A DNA stretch of 64,000 bases from contig CM038469.1 in assembly GCA_021464415.1 (NCBI GenBank), positions 12,316,501 through 12,380,500 of the forward strand, written 5' to 3'. The DNA comes from Lonicera japonica (taxonomy: Eukaryota; Streptophyta; Magnoliopsida; Dipsacales; Caprifoliaceae). The position numbers and the translations under genes were made by a program. Within the stretch, counting starts at the first letter, position 1. Each line of letters begins with the position of its first letter. Positions 24,329 through 34,862 of the stretch are shown here, one piece after another. The notes below the pieces were generated by a model. That model was not told the DNA's origin, made no database searches, and saw only the letters and a program-made list of their open reading frames with translations.

Positions 24329-25876
24329 TGTAGGTCAAAAAATACCCTAGAGGGGGGTGAATAGGGTTTTTAAAACTTAATCGAATTTTTAAAATAGATT
24401 TAAAAAATCGTTTAATGTCTATAACAATCAAGCAATCAAGAAAAAAAAAGATGATTCCAATCGCAAAGAATAAGTAGTACGATATGATAGAGCAAGAGAT
24501 AGAAAGATTAAACCGATAGAAGTCGAAGACTTTTTGTCCACACAGTTCGGCTTGGTAGCCCCTATTTCCGCGCTTGGTTAGTACCCCAAGAATTATCACT
24601 ATAACTAATCTTCTTTCAGGTGAAGATCAAACCTCTACAAGTATTCAAACTCTTACAAATGTTGTTAACTCACAACACTCAACACATGAACAATTTCTTG
24701 CTTTTCCAAGAGATAAACCTTTCTTGAATTTGGAAGAATAAGTTTTTGGTGATACACAACAAAGTACAATAACACTCAAGTGTATGAAGAATACAAATTA
24801 AGCTCACACTAGAGGTTATCAATTTGATTAAGAAAGATAGCTCAAGAGATGAAGATTTGATCAAGTAATGATTTTGATTTTTCAAGTAAAAACTCTCAAG
24901 AATGATTTTTGGCAATATATGATATTCAAAGCTAGTAAGAGTGCCCAAAAAGTTTTTTAGAAGTCATATATATAGTTTGGGAAACAATTGGCCGTTTGGG
25001 GTGGTTGAAGGTGGTTGTTGCACAAAACTAGTCTTGCAAGAAATCTCCAACGGCTATATTTTGCTGAGAGAGTCGACTCCCCTGTGCTTCATGTAGTCAA
25101 CTACATGAAATAGTCGACTCCAGGAATAGTCATGTAGTCGACTACATGGCTCTGGAGTGAGGTGGTTTTGTGTAATTATCCAACTTTTGCATTTTGATTC
25201 CAAAATTGATTTTAATGCTTGGGGAATGTCAAACATAGGTTTCTAAGACTTATAATATAGTTTTTGTATCAAAAATCATTCATATGAAATTATAGTGAAT
25301 TTTTCAAAATGACTAGTTTTTGGTAAAAAGCTTTTTGAAAGAGAAAACTAGTTCCAATCAATCTTAACAAGGTTAGATCATTTTAAGAGCTATATATAAT
25401 TGGTCAATGATAATCTTTACATAAAATCTAAGCACTCACTCAATTTGATAAAAATTCGAGTCTTCGAAATGCTTGATTTTCTTGCACGTTTCTTCACTTG
25501 ATTGAAGATCTTGATCCTTTCTTGGTTTTGATTATTTGTAATCTTTACATAAAATCTAAGCACTCACTCAATTTGATAAAAATTCGAGTCTTCGAAATGC
25601 TTGGTTTTCTTGCACGTTTCTTCACTTGATTGAAGATCTTGATCCTTTCTTGGTTTTGATTATTTATAAAGTTCAAGGAGATCATTTGAGTTCATTTCTT
25701 GTGAGTAGAAGCAATTTGTTGAGCTTGAATGATAATTGACAACATTGGTTCGAAGTCACACTTGGTCGAAAGAGATATTAGTTGAAAGCTATCATCATTT
25801 GAACACACGAGTTACATAACACTTTGTTAACTTATTGTTATTATTAAAATAAGATTAATTGACTTTAAAGTCAACA
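24329..25876 (-). mobile_element. solo LTR B, Ty1/copia-like
   Basis: The minus strand runs TGTTGACTTTAAAG ... GACCTACA, 1,548 bp, homologous along its length to LTR A, including the accccccTCTAGG block near the 3' end. Flanks share AATC (24325-24328 and 25877-25880), a short or eroded target duplication. It carries a tandem duplication of about 128 bp (units from 25412 and 25540). A minus-strand TATA (24974-24966) has palindromes upstream: CATGTAGTCaACTACATG at 25090-25107 and a perfect CATGTAGTCGACTACATG at 25131-25148, with half sites near 25066 and 25111. Confidence 0.75.
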
Positions 25877-26105
25877 AATCGGACGACATCTCCGCCTCCA
25901 GAGGCAAAAGGAATAGTGTCATGGGAGTTCTTTCCTTCAATGGAGAACGTGCCTGGGCCTACTTTGGTAGAGGTAAAGGAGAATGTCGTTGAGAGACTGT
26001 GCCTCCGACCTCCAATCTCCATCCATGATCATCAACACGGTGCCTCTGCTTTCGTTTCCGATGCGGTTGAGCCGTTCGAGTTTGGAGAAGTTTACCGGTG
26101 GTGAA
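25877..26105 (-). pseudogene. piece of a possible captured gene, part 2 (weakly MAPKK-like)
   Basis: GC-richer than the surroundings and open on the minus strand. Near 26092-26040 it reads FSKLERLNRIG...GTV, which resembles the glycine-rich loop region of plant MAP kinase kinases of the MKK4/5 type (ELERLNRIGSGxGGTVYK). The similarity fades after GTV, so only a short gene fragment would be present. Another minus frame holds FSIEGKNSHDTIPF, not recognised. Gene capture is common in Helitrons and Pack-type elements. The identification is weak. Confidence 0.3.
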
Positions 26106-26392
26106 GGTTGTTATGCCCGGTCAATGTGTATGTGTGTGTGTGTTATAACCTATCAAAAGAAAAATGGCAATAATTGCCTGAGTCTGCGTGTGATGTGTGT
26201 GATGTTTAACCTGAAGATGTGAGTCTACGGAGTGTAACATCCGTTGTGTTAAAGTCCAACATCGGGTTGTAGTGTGTGTGTGCATATGCATATATTGGGT
26301 TCCAAAACTCCTTCATAAGTTACCGGCTTTTGAAGGTTGTTGTGCTCGGTCAATGTGTATGTGTGTGTGTGTTATAACCTATCAAAAGAATA
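26098..26392. repeat. direct repeat of about 62 bp with TG microsatellite
   Basis: Two copies at 26101-26162 and 26329-26392 share gaaggttgtt, the tract tcaatgtgtatgtgtgtgtg and ttataacctatcaaaaga. They are about 228 bp apart, with an accggtt-like segment before each. They look like a local duplication at the right side of the Helitron interior. Confidence 0.75.
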
Positions 26393-26445
26393 CCTAAGTC
26401 TAATTTCGTCCATTGCCGAAGTACCTAAGTCTAAATTCCCAAAAA
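26388..26445 (-). repeat. right arm of the inverted repeat inside the Helitron
   Basis: Contains tacctaagtctaatttcg, tccattgccgaagtacc and taagtctaaattcccaaa. It pairs with 21188-21252 and lies only about 15 bp before the Helitron hairpin. Confidence 0.6.
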
Positions 26446-26455
26446 AATATGTTTA

Positions 26456-26488
26456 AACGCCCATGCATAGCATGGGTTTAAAACTAGT
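26456..26488 (+). other. Helitron 3' terminal hairpin and CTAGT end
   Basis: Seven-base-pair stem CCCATGC/GCATGGG with a 3-nt loop, a spacer tttaaaa, then CTAGT and a flanking T. This is the replication terminator structure of Helitrons. Confidence 0.85.
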
Positions 26489-26763
26489 TAAGAATTAAAC
26501 CTAAAGTAAACCAATAAATAATAATAATAAGTGTGGACAATGATTTTGGATCAAGCAAAATTCTCATGAGAATCCCAACCATTTTTAACTTTGATGTCGG
26601 CAAAGAGAGTGATTAACGTAAGACTAATAAATTAATAATAATTAAAAAAAAAAAATTTTAAGCCGAGATCAAGAAAGTCACATTACAACTAGTGTTTGAA
26701 ACCTTCAAGAAAATATTAAAACTGTACCTTCCAACAAATATAGTCTTTAATTCTTCCATTCAC

Positions 26764-26797
<34 letters not shown>

Positions 26798-28586
26798 ACA
26801 CCCCCCCCCCCCCCACCCCCCCCCCAAAAAACACAAATAAGAAGAAGAATTTTTTGTTAACCCTAATTAATTAATTAAGTAAAGGAATGCTGCCCTCTAG
26901 CTTTCACACTATCTTCATTCCTTTGTACGCTTCTATACGGCAAAGTCAACTTCAACCTACAATAAAAAAGAGAGATAAATAATAAAATGATTACTCCAAA
27001 GAATACAATAATCTACAAAAGGGGTGCGGCGGCCATATTTTTATGATCCTTAAGTAACATTTTTGCATGTGTTGCACCTTTACAAAAAAATATTGTATAT
27101 CTGTGTATTCAAACTAGGTATCACGGCTTGTTTATATATATATATATATATCCTACCAAGAAAGTTTATGGCGAGTGTTCTTTTATGATTGGTTAATAGA
27201 TATTCATGTTACTGTTACGTTGTTTAAAATAGAGTTTTCGTTAGAGAAAGTGTTTCCTCCAAGCTATCATGACCCTTTTTGCGAGAGAATCAATAAATTT
27301 AGACTCTTCAAATTTTGTCTCTTAAGAAATTATTGCAAATATAAATTGAAAAACAATTTACACTCTAAGGCATAGGAAAATTAGTAAAAGAGTTCACTTA
27401 TCACCCACCTTAAATTCAAGTCTTAAGAATCTCAATTTTCTCACCCACGGTCAAACCCAAATGCATCCGTTAAAAAAGAAATGGTTTATTATGAAATTTA
27501 ATAAATTATCTAATATTGGGTGAATTTTTTGTTGCTAAGTAGTTAGATTATTTAAGTATAGGATAAGCATTCTTTTAAGGTAGAGATATTAGTAACCTAG
27601 TCTTTAACAATTGAGTAAATTATATGTTATTCGATTGAAAATGATTAAATGTAAATTTAACAATGTTTTATTCGATTGTCAAAGATCGATACTTATTTTT
27701 ATGAGTACTAATATCTTTGACACATATTTTTGGAGACATGAAAGATATTGGTTGGTTTTGGGTGCACAAGCTATAATAATTCTCATGAGAAATAGAAAGC
27801 AGCGGCAAATAAACAACAAAGCAACACGGCAAAGAAACAAGAATACTAAATGTCTATACGTAGGGAATCATGATTACTGATAGTGACACAACAGGACAAT
27901 GAAAAGACATAAATTTTCTTAACTACCATTTTGTACAATTGCAATTTTGTATTTATTAACTTCGACCTCTTGCTGCCAAAATACCATGTCATGTCATTCA
28001 ACAATTCATAAATAAGATTAATAGTATACAAAATTATTTCTTTTTATTACTGTCATACATTAATTCAGATCAATAACAACAAAAAATAATTTTTAACTAG
28101 GTCACAATCATAATTTTTAACTAGGTCACAATCATATAGTGGTAAAAGTGTGATAATTCGCATATACTATCAAAATTTAATTCTTATTTTTACACACACA
28201 ATCAAAGTTTAATTTTTATTTTTGCGCATACAATCCAAGTTTAATTCTTACTCTCTCCCTCTCTCTCTCTCTCCAAGAACTATTGGAATCTATTTATAAG
28301 TTAAAAGTATTTTCATTGCGTTAAATTTAGTATTATTGCATAGAAATTTTCTGTGGCAGAAATTGCTATATTGCACATCTAGGATTCTATATACACAGCA
28401 TGTCAGATTATTAATGAGATTGATAATAGTAGGTGAAACAAGCACTAAACACAATATAAACATTTATGTTATGCATATTCTTTCTATATATGATGTTTTT
28501 AACATGTAGTGTACTTTAAGACAAGAATTAACACTATTCAATTTGACAGTCGTTTATCACTGCAAAAATGCATTTTTTATTATCTA
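26489..28586. other. intergenic sequence downstream of the Helitron
   Basis: AT-rich, no convincing gene. It contains a long C tract (26764-26826), a TA microsatellite (about 27136-27152), a 23-bp tandem duplication of ttttaactaggtcacaatca (28089-28137) and a CT microsatellite (28252-28275). Confidence 0.55.
26764..26826. repeat. poly-C tract
   Basis: About 60 bases that are nearly all C, interrupted by a few A. The longest uninterrupted run is more than 30 C. Either a true C homopolymer or an assembly artefact. The apparent proline-rich ORF across it is not a gene. Confidence 0.9.
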
Positions 28587-29195
28587 TAATTTTATTTTAA
28601 CTAATATGGCTCACACTTGAAACTGGGAGAGTATTTAAAGTGATATCTTGCGGTGATATCTTGAGGTTATATCTTGCGGACATAAAAAAACCGGATTATG
28701 ACCAATTTTATTGAACTTAGCTCAATTCTCACATTTCAATTAATGTACGTTTTTCATATTAGTTAAACCATAAGAGTTTGGTAATACGCTCAGCTAGATC
28801 TTTTTCCTTCTTTTCTTCACGTAATCACCTATTTTTTTAGATGTTAAAAGTGCGTTTGATAACAAATGCATTTATTATTGTTTTTTATTTTAATTTTTTT
28901 AATTGACATGGCTCACACTTGAGACTGAGGGAGTATTTATAGTATATGGATTGATCCAGTGATAAATAATCATATCTATCACATTTATGTGATATCTTGC
29001 CAATATAAAATGCATTATGACCAAGTTTAACTTATCTAGCTCAACTCTCACATATTGATTAATGTACATATGTCATATCAGTTAGACTACAAGAGTCTGG
29101 TAATACGCTTAGCTAGTACAAATGATCTTTTTCCATCTTTTCTTCACGGAATCAACTATTTGTTTAGACGTTAAAGGTGCGTTTGATAATTTTCA
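28587..29195. repeat. tandem duplication of about 310 bp downstream of the LBD gene
   Basis: The first copy (about 28587-28865) and second copy (about 28884-29190) share ordered landmarks: atggctcacacttgaaactg, gatatcttgc, agctcaattctcaca, taatacgctcagctag and gttaaaagtgcgtttgata. Divergence is moderate, so the duplication is not recent. It lies about 370 bp past the stop codon of the LBD gene. Confidence 0.8.
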
Positions 29196-29559
29196 AATCT
29201 TTTTTTTAAGGTTCATGAAACTACGTTCTTTATATAGGAGGATTTTTCATGGGAAGCAAAAAAAAAGATGAAGGTAGTTTTTGAATTACTTGAAAATTTG
29301 AGTAAGTAAACTATTCTATGAAAAATATTGAAATCAAAGACCACTAAAGATTGTTTGGAAAAATTACTATTTAAGATAGAAAACGAAAACATGAAATACT
29401 AGACATTATGGAACACACCCTAAAATGCAACTATTACCTTATGAGCCAGCCAACACAAACAATTAAACAAACAGGAAAAGCAATTTGAGAAGAGTATAAA
29501 GAAAAATTATTGAAAGAGTTACCTCGAATTAATAATTCTTGAGATCAAGCTTAGGCATA

Positions 29560-30384
29560 TTAACATGCCGGACCTGCCACCGTCCTCGCTTCCATCCGAT
29601 CCCTAGGCGGCTCTTGAGCAACCACCTGCTGCTGCTGTTGGTGGATCAAAATCTGGGGCTGAAGGTGAATCTGAGAATTATCTTGCTGCACCTGTTGTTG
29701 TTGTTGTTGAATCTGTCCATAACCACCACCATTATCATACGAACAGCTTAAAGCCAAAGACGCTGACATGCTAACCCCACCACTCATCTGATTAAACCCG
29801 CCTCCATTCCCACTATTAACCACCTGCCCCGGCCCATTATCAAAACCCTCATTAAAATCAAAAGTCCTCAAAATCTCTGGCTGTTCCCTCCCTGCCATAA
29901 CCGCGGCCATCTGCTGAGCCTCCACCACCTGCTGCTGCTGGTGCACCATCTCCACGCCACCTGAAGGAATCCCCATCATCGGCTGCATATTGTACGGTGG
30001 CTGATGCATTAGCCCAGGGTGCTGAAGAATCGGCAGCATTGCTGATTGGCCAATGTAATTGGCCAGTTCTTTTTTTGCATTGAAGAGATCGTGCTGGACT
30101 TGCTTGAGGCGGTGCTGGAGGATGGAGATCAGGCCTACGCAGCCGTAGACTGGGTCCCGTAGACGGGTCTCAGCCTCATACTCAAGCGAATTAACAGCAT
30201 CTTCGCGCTGGTTCACGTTGAGCTCGTTGAGGAGCTTTGCTACGTTGCTTTTACCGAAGACTTTGTGGACATTGGCGAATTTTTGGGGCTGGTCAGGTGG
30301 GAAGTAGGGGGCAAATACGCATTCTTGTGTACATTTCTGTCGAAGAAACTTGCAGGCTGCACATGGGGATTTTGATGAAGACAT
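29560..30384 (-). CDS. LBD36: LOB-domain transcription factor, class I, LBD36/ASL1-like
   Basis: Plant-specific nuclear DNA-binding protein of 274 residues. The LOB domain spans about residues 6-108. It has a CX2CX6CX3C zinc-binding motif (Cys8, 11, 18, 22), a GAS block from FAPYFPPDQPQKFANVHKVFG to AKLLNEL, the REDAVNSLEYEAETRLRDPVYGC segment with the invariant Pro78, and a leucine-zipper-like L89-x3-L93-x6-L100 typical of class I. After the domain, AMLPILQ and EAQQMAAV...REQ match the C-terminal segments of LBD36/ASL1. The rest is Gln-rich with CAG/CAA runs. The single coding exon is intact. Relatives act in leaf and organ-boundary patterning with ASYMMETRIC LEAVES 1-type partners; that role is inferred. 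The exact orthologue (LBD36 rather than LBD6/AS2) is likely but not proven. Confidence 0.9.
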   Translation of the reverse strand: MSSSKSPCAACKFLRQKCTQECVFAPYFPPDQPQKFANVHKVFGKSNVAKLLNELNVNQREDAVNSLEYEAETRLRDPVYGCVGLISILQHRLKQVQHDLFNAKKELANYIGQSAMLPILQHPGLMHQPPYNMQPMMGIPSGGVEMVHQQQQVVEAQQMAAVMAGREQPEILRTFDFNEGFDNGPGQVVNSGNGGGFNQMSGGVSMSASLALSCSYDNGGGYGQIQQQQQQVQQDNSQIHLQPQILIHQQQQQVVAQEPPRDRMEARTVAGPAC

Positions 30385-30403
30385 CTTCTCTCGTCAACAC
30401 TGC
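30385..30403 (-). other. 3' splice site of a probable 5'-UTR intron of the LBD gene
   Basis: On the minus strand the bases before the start codon read ttttcacgcag followed by TGTTGACGAGAGAAG and ATG. The cag end (30402-30400) is a good acceptor 15 bases before the ATG. AS2/LBD genes commonly have an intron in the 5' leader. The donor upstream was not fixed. Confidence 0.5.
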
Positions 30404-32610
30404 GTGAAAACCGTAAACTGGATGTGAAACTCTAACTTTCCTTTACTTATTAAATGGACCAAAAACTAGTATCCTTACGCATAGATTTAAACCGGATTGT
30501 TGTATTGCCTTTGCAAAAGTACAATATATAATGATGTTAGCACTTAACATATACACTAAAGACACTATTTAGGAAGGACAAGGCTACGCATAAATGTATG
30601 TATCGTGTTTAATGTTTATCTACATGCTAATTGTTTTCGAGTAATTGTACCCAGATTTCTTAATTACTGAAATTTAAAGTATTAACTTGGATAATGTGAC
30701 ATCAATAAATTGATTGGGGAGTGAAAACCATACTTTATTACTCCATTTAACTACAAAATATTTGCCAACACACTCAAATTTCTACAAAGTGTGTCAAATT
30801 AATGAGATCAAAATTGGCATGGTAAAAGTATATGGCAATGAGCGGAAATTAATTGGGCATGGGAGAGAAGCAGGTGGCAATTAAAGGTTTTGAAATTCGG
30901 AACCGGTCAAGAGACTACATTTATGAACCACAGTGAATTATACATATAAAGATATATAATCAGGAAGAGAATAACAGTAACATATATGCATGGAAATTAA
31001 GGCAGCTGTACAACATTGCAAAAAAGAATATCACTTCGTAATTCAACGAAAAGTAATTCAAGTGGAGAGAAATATACCGGACAGAAATGTTCTGACACCG
31101 TGCAATATATGTGAAAAAAACAATACGCGCAAAAAATAAAATGAATACTCAATTCAATTTCAAATTTTACAAAAAAAAGAACTTCCAGATCTTCCCTTAT
31201 TTAACAAAACTTCAGTGAAAGAAGAAAAAAAACAGAAGAGATATATAAATATCTATGTATATATATTACATAGGAACATCTCTAACTGTTAAATTTTAGA
31301 TACGTAGTTAATCATATTCCCGGTTAAAGTTTTTGAAGAAATTTTGTAGTGATCTACTAATCTTGTCCACTAAATTTCATCCGTACCCTTCAAAAGGCCA
31401 AATATATATATGGAATGTACGGGAAGAGTCTATTTTTGCTACGGACCGGTCCGTTGTTGTCTGCACTTTAAACTTGAAAATTTCCATGACCTCGACGTAA
31501 TTAAAATTTCCATCAACTAGAATAATAATAAGAAGAAAATTAAACATTAATTAAAATAAAAGAGATCTGTGAAATTTAAAAAAAGAAACTGAAAACAGAA
31601 ACACTAGAATATTACCATGACCTCGACGTAATATATTAGAGATATATATGTGTATATATATAAATGTGCGTATATATATATATTAGGTTTTGATTAAGTT
31701 ATGAATGAATGAGAGAGAAGTGGAGTAAATGAGTTATACGATTGAGAAGGGAAAAAGCCTGCGGTGTATTGAATGTTATGTGGTGCGAATTAGAGAGATA
31801 TAGAGAGAGAAAGTGTATATATATATAGATATAGAGAGAGAAAGTAAAGAGAGAGAAAGAGACAAGACCTCCTCTTCCTATCGTTTCTTGTATTCTATTC
31901 TGAGAGATCTGAGCGATGAATAAAGGCGTTGTTCTGAGTAATGCCTATTTGTCTTTGTACTATTTGCATCTAATGCCCTCCTCCTGCCCCCTTATATATG
32001 AGTTGTTTTTGTACCTTCTTTCAATTAAAAAATATATACACAGGGACGTTGAAATTTTATCTATTTGACCAAAAGAAATATATATATATATATATATATA
32101 TAACTCTCCTCAATTTTTTATGTATTATTTTTACATTATTGTGCGGTTATATTATATATATCTACATTATATAATTTAAGCTTGAGCAGAAGCCGAGAAG
32201 GAAAACCGTAGGGTTTCAACTTATGACCATGTAATTTAAAACTATAAAATCTTTACCATTTAGAAAGTACCGGGTCCCTCAATCTATTATTTAAGTACAC
32301 AAAAAAAATGAAAATTTAATCTGTTTTCTGAAAATATTCTTTTATTCCTTGTTTTAATATTCTTTTACTATATTTAGATAAGGTACTATTAATGAAATTA
32401 TATAAGTATAGAAAAATATATTATTAAATGAATGAGTTTTTCTAATAATAAAAAAGTCAGCAAAACTACGAGATCTTATTTATTATAGGTTTGCTCAAAA
32501 AAGTTATTTATTATATTTTGTAAGGAATTATTTTTTTAGTTTATTCACATTATTTTTTTATTTAGTATTATTATTTTAGGCTAGCTCATTATCCTAAGGG
32601 CTTCATTTTT
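30404..32610 (-). promoter_or_regulatory. 5' leader and promoter region of the LBD gene
   Basis: No other gene lies here. A minus-strand TATA candidate (CATATATAAGG, about 32001-31991) is followed by a CT-rich stretch (31910-31790 on the minus strand) of the kind common in plant leaders. Microsatellites of TA (32080-32103) and GA/TA (31640-31860) are present. Transcription probably starts around 31960 and the leader is spliced to 30399. Distances are inferred. Confidence 0.4.
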
Positions 32611-32619
32611 GGGTTATTA

Positions 32620-33109
32620 ATTTATAGTTTACTCCTTAAAGTTTTATATATTCTCTTTCCACTTTCGTCCATGAAATTCACTTTATGTCATGCTCGTCCT
32701 TAATGTTTGCTCATGTTTTTACTTTAGTCCAAATATCAACCAACCATTAGATTTTTGGACAAAAAAAGCCATGTGAGTTGCACGTGGGCTACAATGGGCA
32801 AGTCACGCTAATACTCTCATATAGTTAACAAAAGCAAATTAAGGCAAAATCAAATGAGATAGTGAAGTAAGTGTGAAAAAGGAAGGAGAGAAAGAGATAG
32901 AAAAAATTAGGACAAATTCATTACACCAAAGGCACCGTAATTAGGGTAAAATGACCGAATTCATGGTTTGCCCATTTTACTCTTCACCCAAAGCACACAT
33001 GCAACTCACATGGCTTTTCGGTCCAAAAATCTAACGGCAAATTTAACTTTGGATTAAAGTAAAAATGATAGTAAACTTTAAGGATGAATGTGATATAAAT
33101 TGAACATTA
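32620..33109. repeat. inverted-repeat (foldback/MITE-like) element, left part, split by element 3
   Basis: The left arm (about 32628-32760: ctccttaaagttt, cgtccttaatgtttgctcat, ttactttagtccaaat, agatttttggac) matches the reverse complement of the right arm, which starts at about 33020 (gtccaaaaatctaacgg) and continues past the 18.85-kb insertion into 51967-52010. The arms are about 130 bp with a middle of about 260 bp. No coding capacity. Superfamily not assigned. Confidence 0.6.
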
Positions 33110-33114
33110 TAAAT
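33110..33114. other. target-site duplication TAAAT, left
   Basis: TAAAT directly before the LTR at 33115, identical to 51967-51971 directly after the other LTR. Confidence 0.95.
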
Positions 33115-34862
33115 TGTGAGAATCCGCAAATGCGATCCCCGGGTCTCGTCCCCGCTCGTTGGTGTCTGAAGCGTCGGAACTGATTCCGTCGCTCCATTTG
33201 CTTGGAGTTGTTTGATGATTCTTATCATGTGTCCCTACGTCTATTCTAGATGCAAAGGGATTCGTTCAGAGTCGCCAGTACGTTTTACGAGAAAACGGAC
33301 AAAAAAGGTTGTGTAAGGGGAAAGGCTACAGATAAGCCTTTCTTTACACATTTGTCTGCGAAACCAGGATTCTATAGGGTTCGGGAACTATATTACGGTT
33401 TGGGAAGGTGCTAAGCACCCATTCCGCCCTTTCGGTCTCTAGTGGTCTTTATATGTTTATTCTATGTTGAAAAACTTGGATGCTTTTACTGACAGTCTAC
33501 TACTCTTCAAATGAAAACCCTAATTTCTGGGGGAAAACGGGAAAGTGATGAAAAACCTTTGTGTTCCGAGATCCGATGTTTTTATTTAAAAGGTGTAAAT
33601 ACAAGTGACAAAACCTTTTATTTTGAAAGAGTATCCCGTATTATTTCCTCAGATAATGACGGTTTTCTCGTGTTGTGTTTACTTTTGTAAAAGTTCGGAT
33701 CTATGTCGGGACTAATTTAATATGGAACTAGAACTCTTTGGGGAGAGTTATCAATCACGTCGCAGTCTATAGAGAAGACAGGATATGTTGATTCTAATTC
33801 CTAGATAAGTCGTATCAGTCTGGGTTTTGAAAACAGAATTTTATCCGGACGATAACATACTTACTCTTCTGGTTTTGCAAATGGTTTTATCAGGGTCTTT
33901 TGTTTTGAAAACGGTAGACTATTTATAACTTGGCAATAAGTTTATTCAAATAAAACGTGGACAAAACAACAGAAATAAAACAAGTACACAGATAGACCTA
34001 TTTTTCGAGCGCGTTAGGAATCTAGCCCAACCATGTTGCCACTTCGCTTACAGAAAAAATCGAATTCTAAAAGTTTACAATAAAACTAACATGCGAATAT
34101 CTTATTTAATTACGAGAAGAAACTTTATTTACCTTCCCGACGAGAATAATAATAAGAAAGAGAATATAATACGGCAGAGAGATCTCCGGCGATAATAATC
34201 TTCTCCTTCTTCAGATATTTCCGAGAATTCGATTCCAGAGACGGGACACGTCAAGTGTCGGGAATAGATTCGATAATTCTTCAGAGATAAGATGATAATA
34301 TAAAATGCTTGATAAAATCAGACTAAAACTCAGAATTTCTAGATTCAAGTTCTCTTTTCTTTTCTTTAACCCTTGGGGGTGTTGGCCTATTTATACTGCT
34401 GGGGGAAGATTGTCGCGCGACATTTCCCCAAAAAAGGCAAGTGTCGCGCGACATATCTGTTTGTCGCGCGACAATCGGCTGAAGTGATGGGTCCTGACAC
34501 TGTGATGTGTCAGAAAGTGGTTGGTCGGGTGCAGAGAGGGATTGTCGCGCGACATAGTGGGATTGTCGCGCGACAAGCGGCTGAAGTGATGGGTCCTGAC
34601 ACTGTGATGTGTCAGAAAGTGGTTGGTCGGGTGCAGAGAGAGATTGTCGCGCGACATAGTGGGATTGTCGCGCGACATTCCAATGATTGTCGCGCGACAA
34701 TGTGATATGTCGTGCGACAATCCTTCATAAAAAAAGGTTTGTCGCGCAACAAACCCCCCCCCGGGGTAGTTTCGGATGCTCGGGTGGGTCCCGGGCTCCA
34801 AAAACAGTAGTCTCGTAGGTCGTTTAGGGTTCTTGCGGGGGTCACGGATCGGGGTGTCTACA
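33115..34862 (-). repeat. 3' LTR of element 3
   Basis: On the minus strand it starts TGTAGACACCCC and ends GGATTCTCACA. It is nearly identical to 50219-51966. In element orientation it contains U3 with the palindrome array (34751-34411) and a TATA box (34395-34388), then a long R/U5. A 102-bp tandem duplication (units starting cggctgaagtg at 34476 and 34578) multiplies the palindromes. Confidence 0.95.
34388..34751 (-). promoter_or_regulatory. LTR promoter: ten TGTCGCGCGACA palindromes upstream of a TATA box
   Basis: Perfect copies start at 34411, 34442, 34462, 34543, 34564, 34645, 34666 and 34688. Two copies with a single CpG transition start at 34708 (TGTCGTGCGACA) and 34740 (TGTCGCGCAACA). 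The minus-strand TATA box TATAAATA is at 34395-34388, 15 bp past the nearest palindrome. Adjacent sites are mostly 20-22 or 31-32 bp apart. This is the U3 promoter of element 3. Confidence 0.85.

Larger units (their letters stand above)
20651..26488 (+). mobile_element. Helitron (non-autonomous), with nested insertions
   Basis: The 5' end reads TCTATACTATAATAG, the usual plant Helitron start (TC plus TATACTATAATA). The 3' end has a perfect 7-bp hairpin CCCATGC-ata-GCATGGG (26460-26476) followed by TTTAAAA and CTAGT (26484-26488), the CTRRT terminus. The bases outside are A (20650) and T (26489), the expected A|T target with no TSD. No Rep/helicase ORF was found, so it is non-autonomous. It spans 5.8 kb, of which about 4 kb are later insertions. 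Family knowledge: Helitrons move by rolling-circle replication and often pick up gene pieces. Confidence 0.8.

Noticed and set aside
26692..26874. Proline-rich ORF
   Set aside because: Read through a poly-C tract; no other coding evidence.
34411..34751. Palindromes as CAMTA or auxin-response (TGTC) binding sites
   Set aside because: CGCG here is flanked by T and A, which do not fit the CAMTA consensus, and the TGTC/GACA spacing is not the usual one for ARF dimers. No host factor is assigned.
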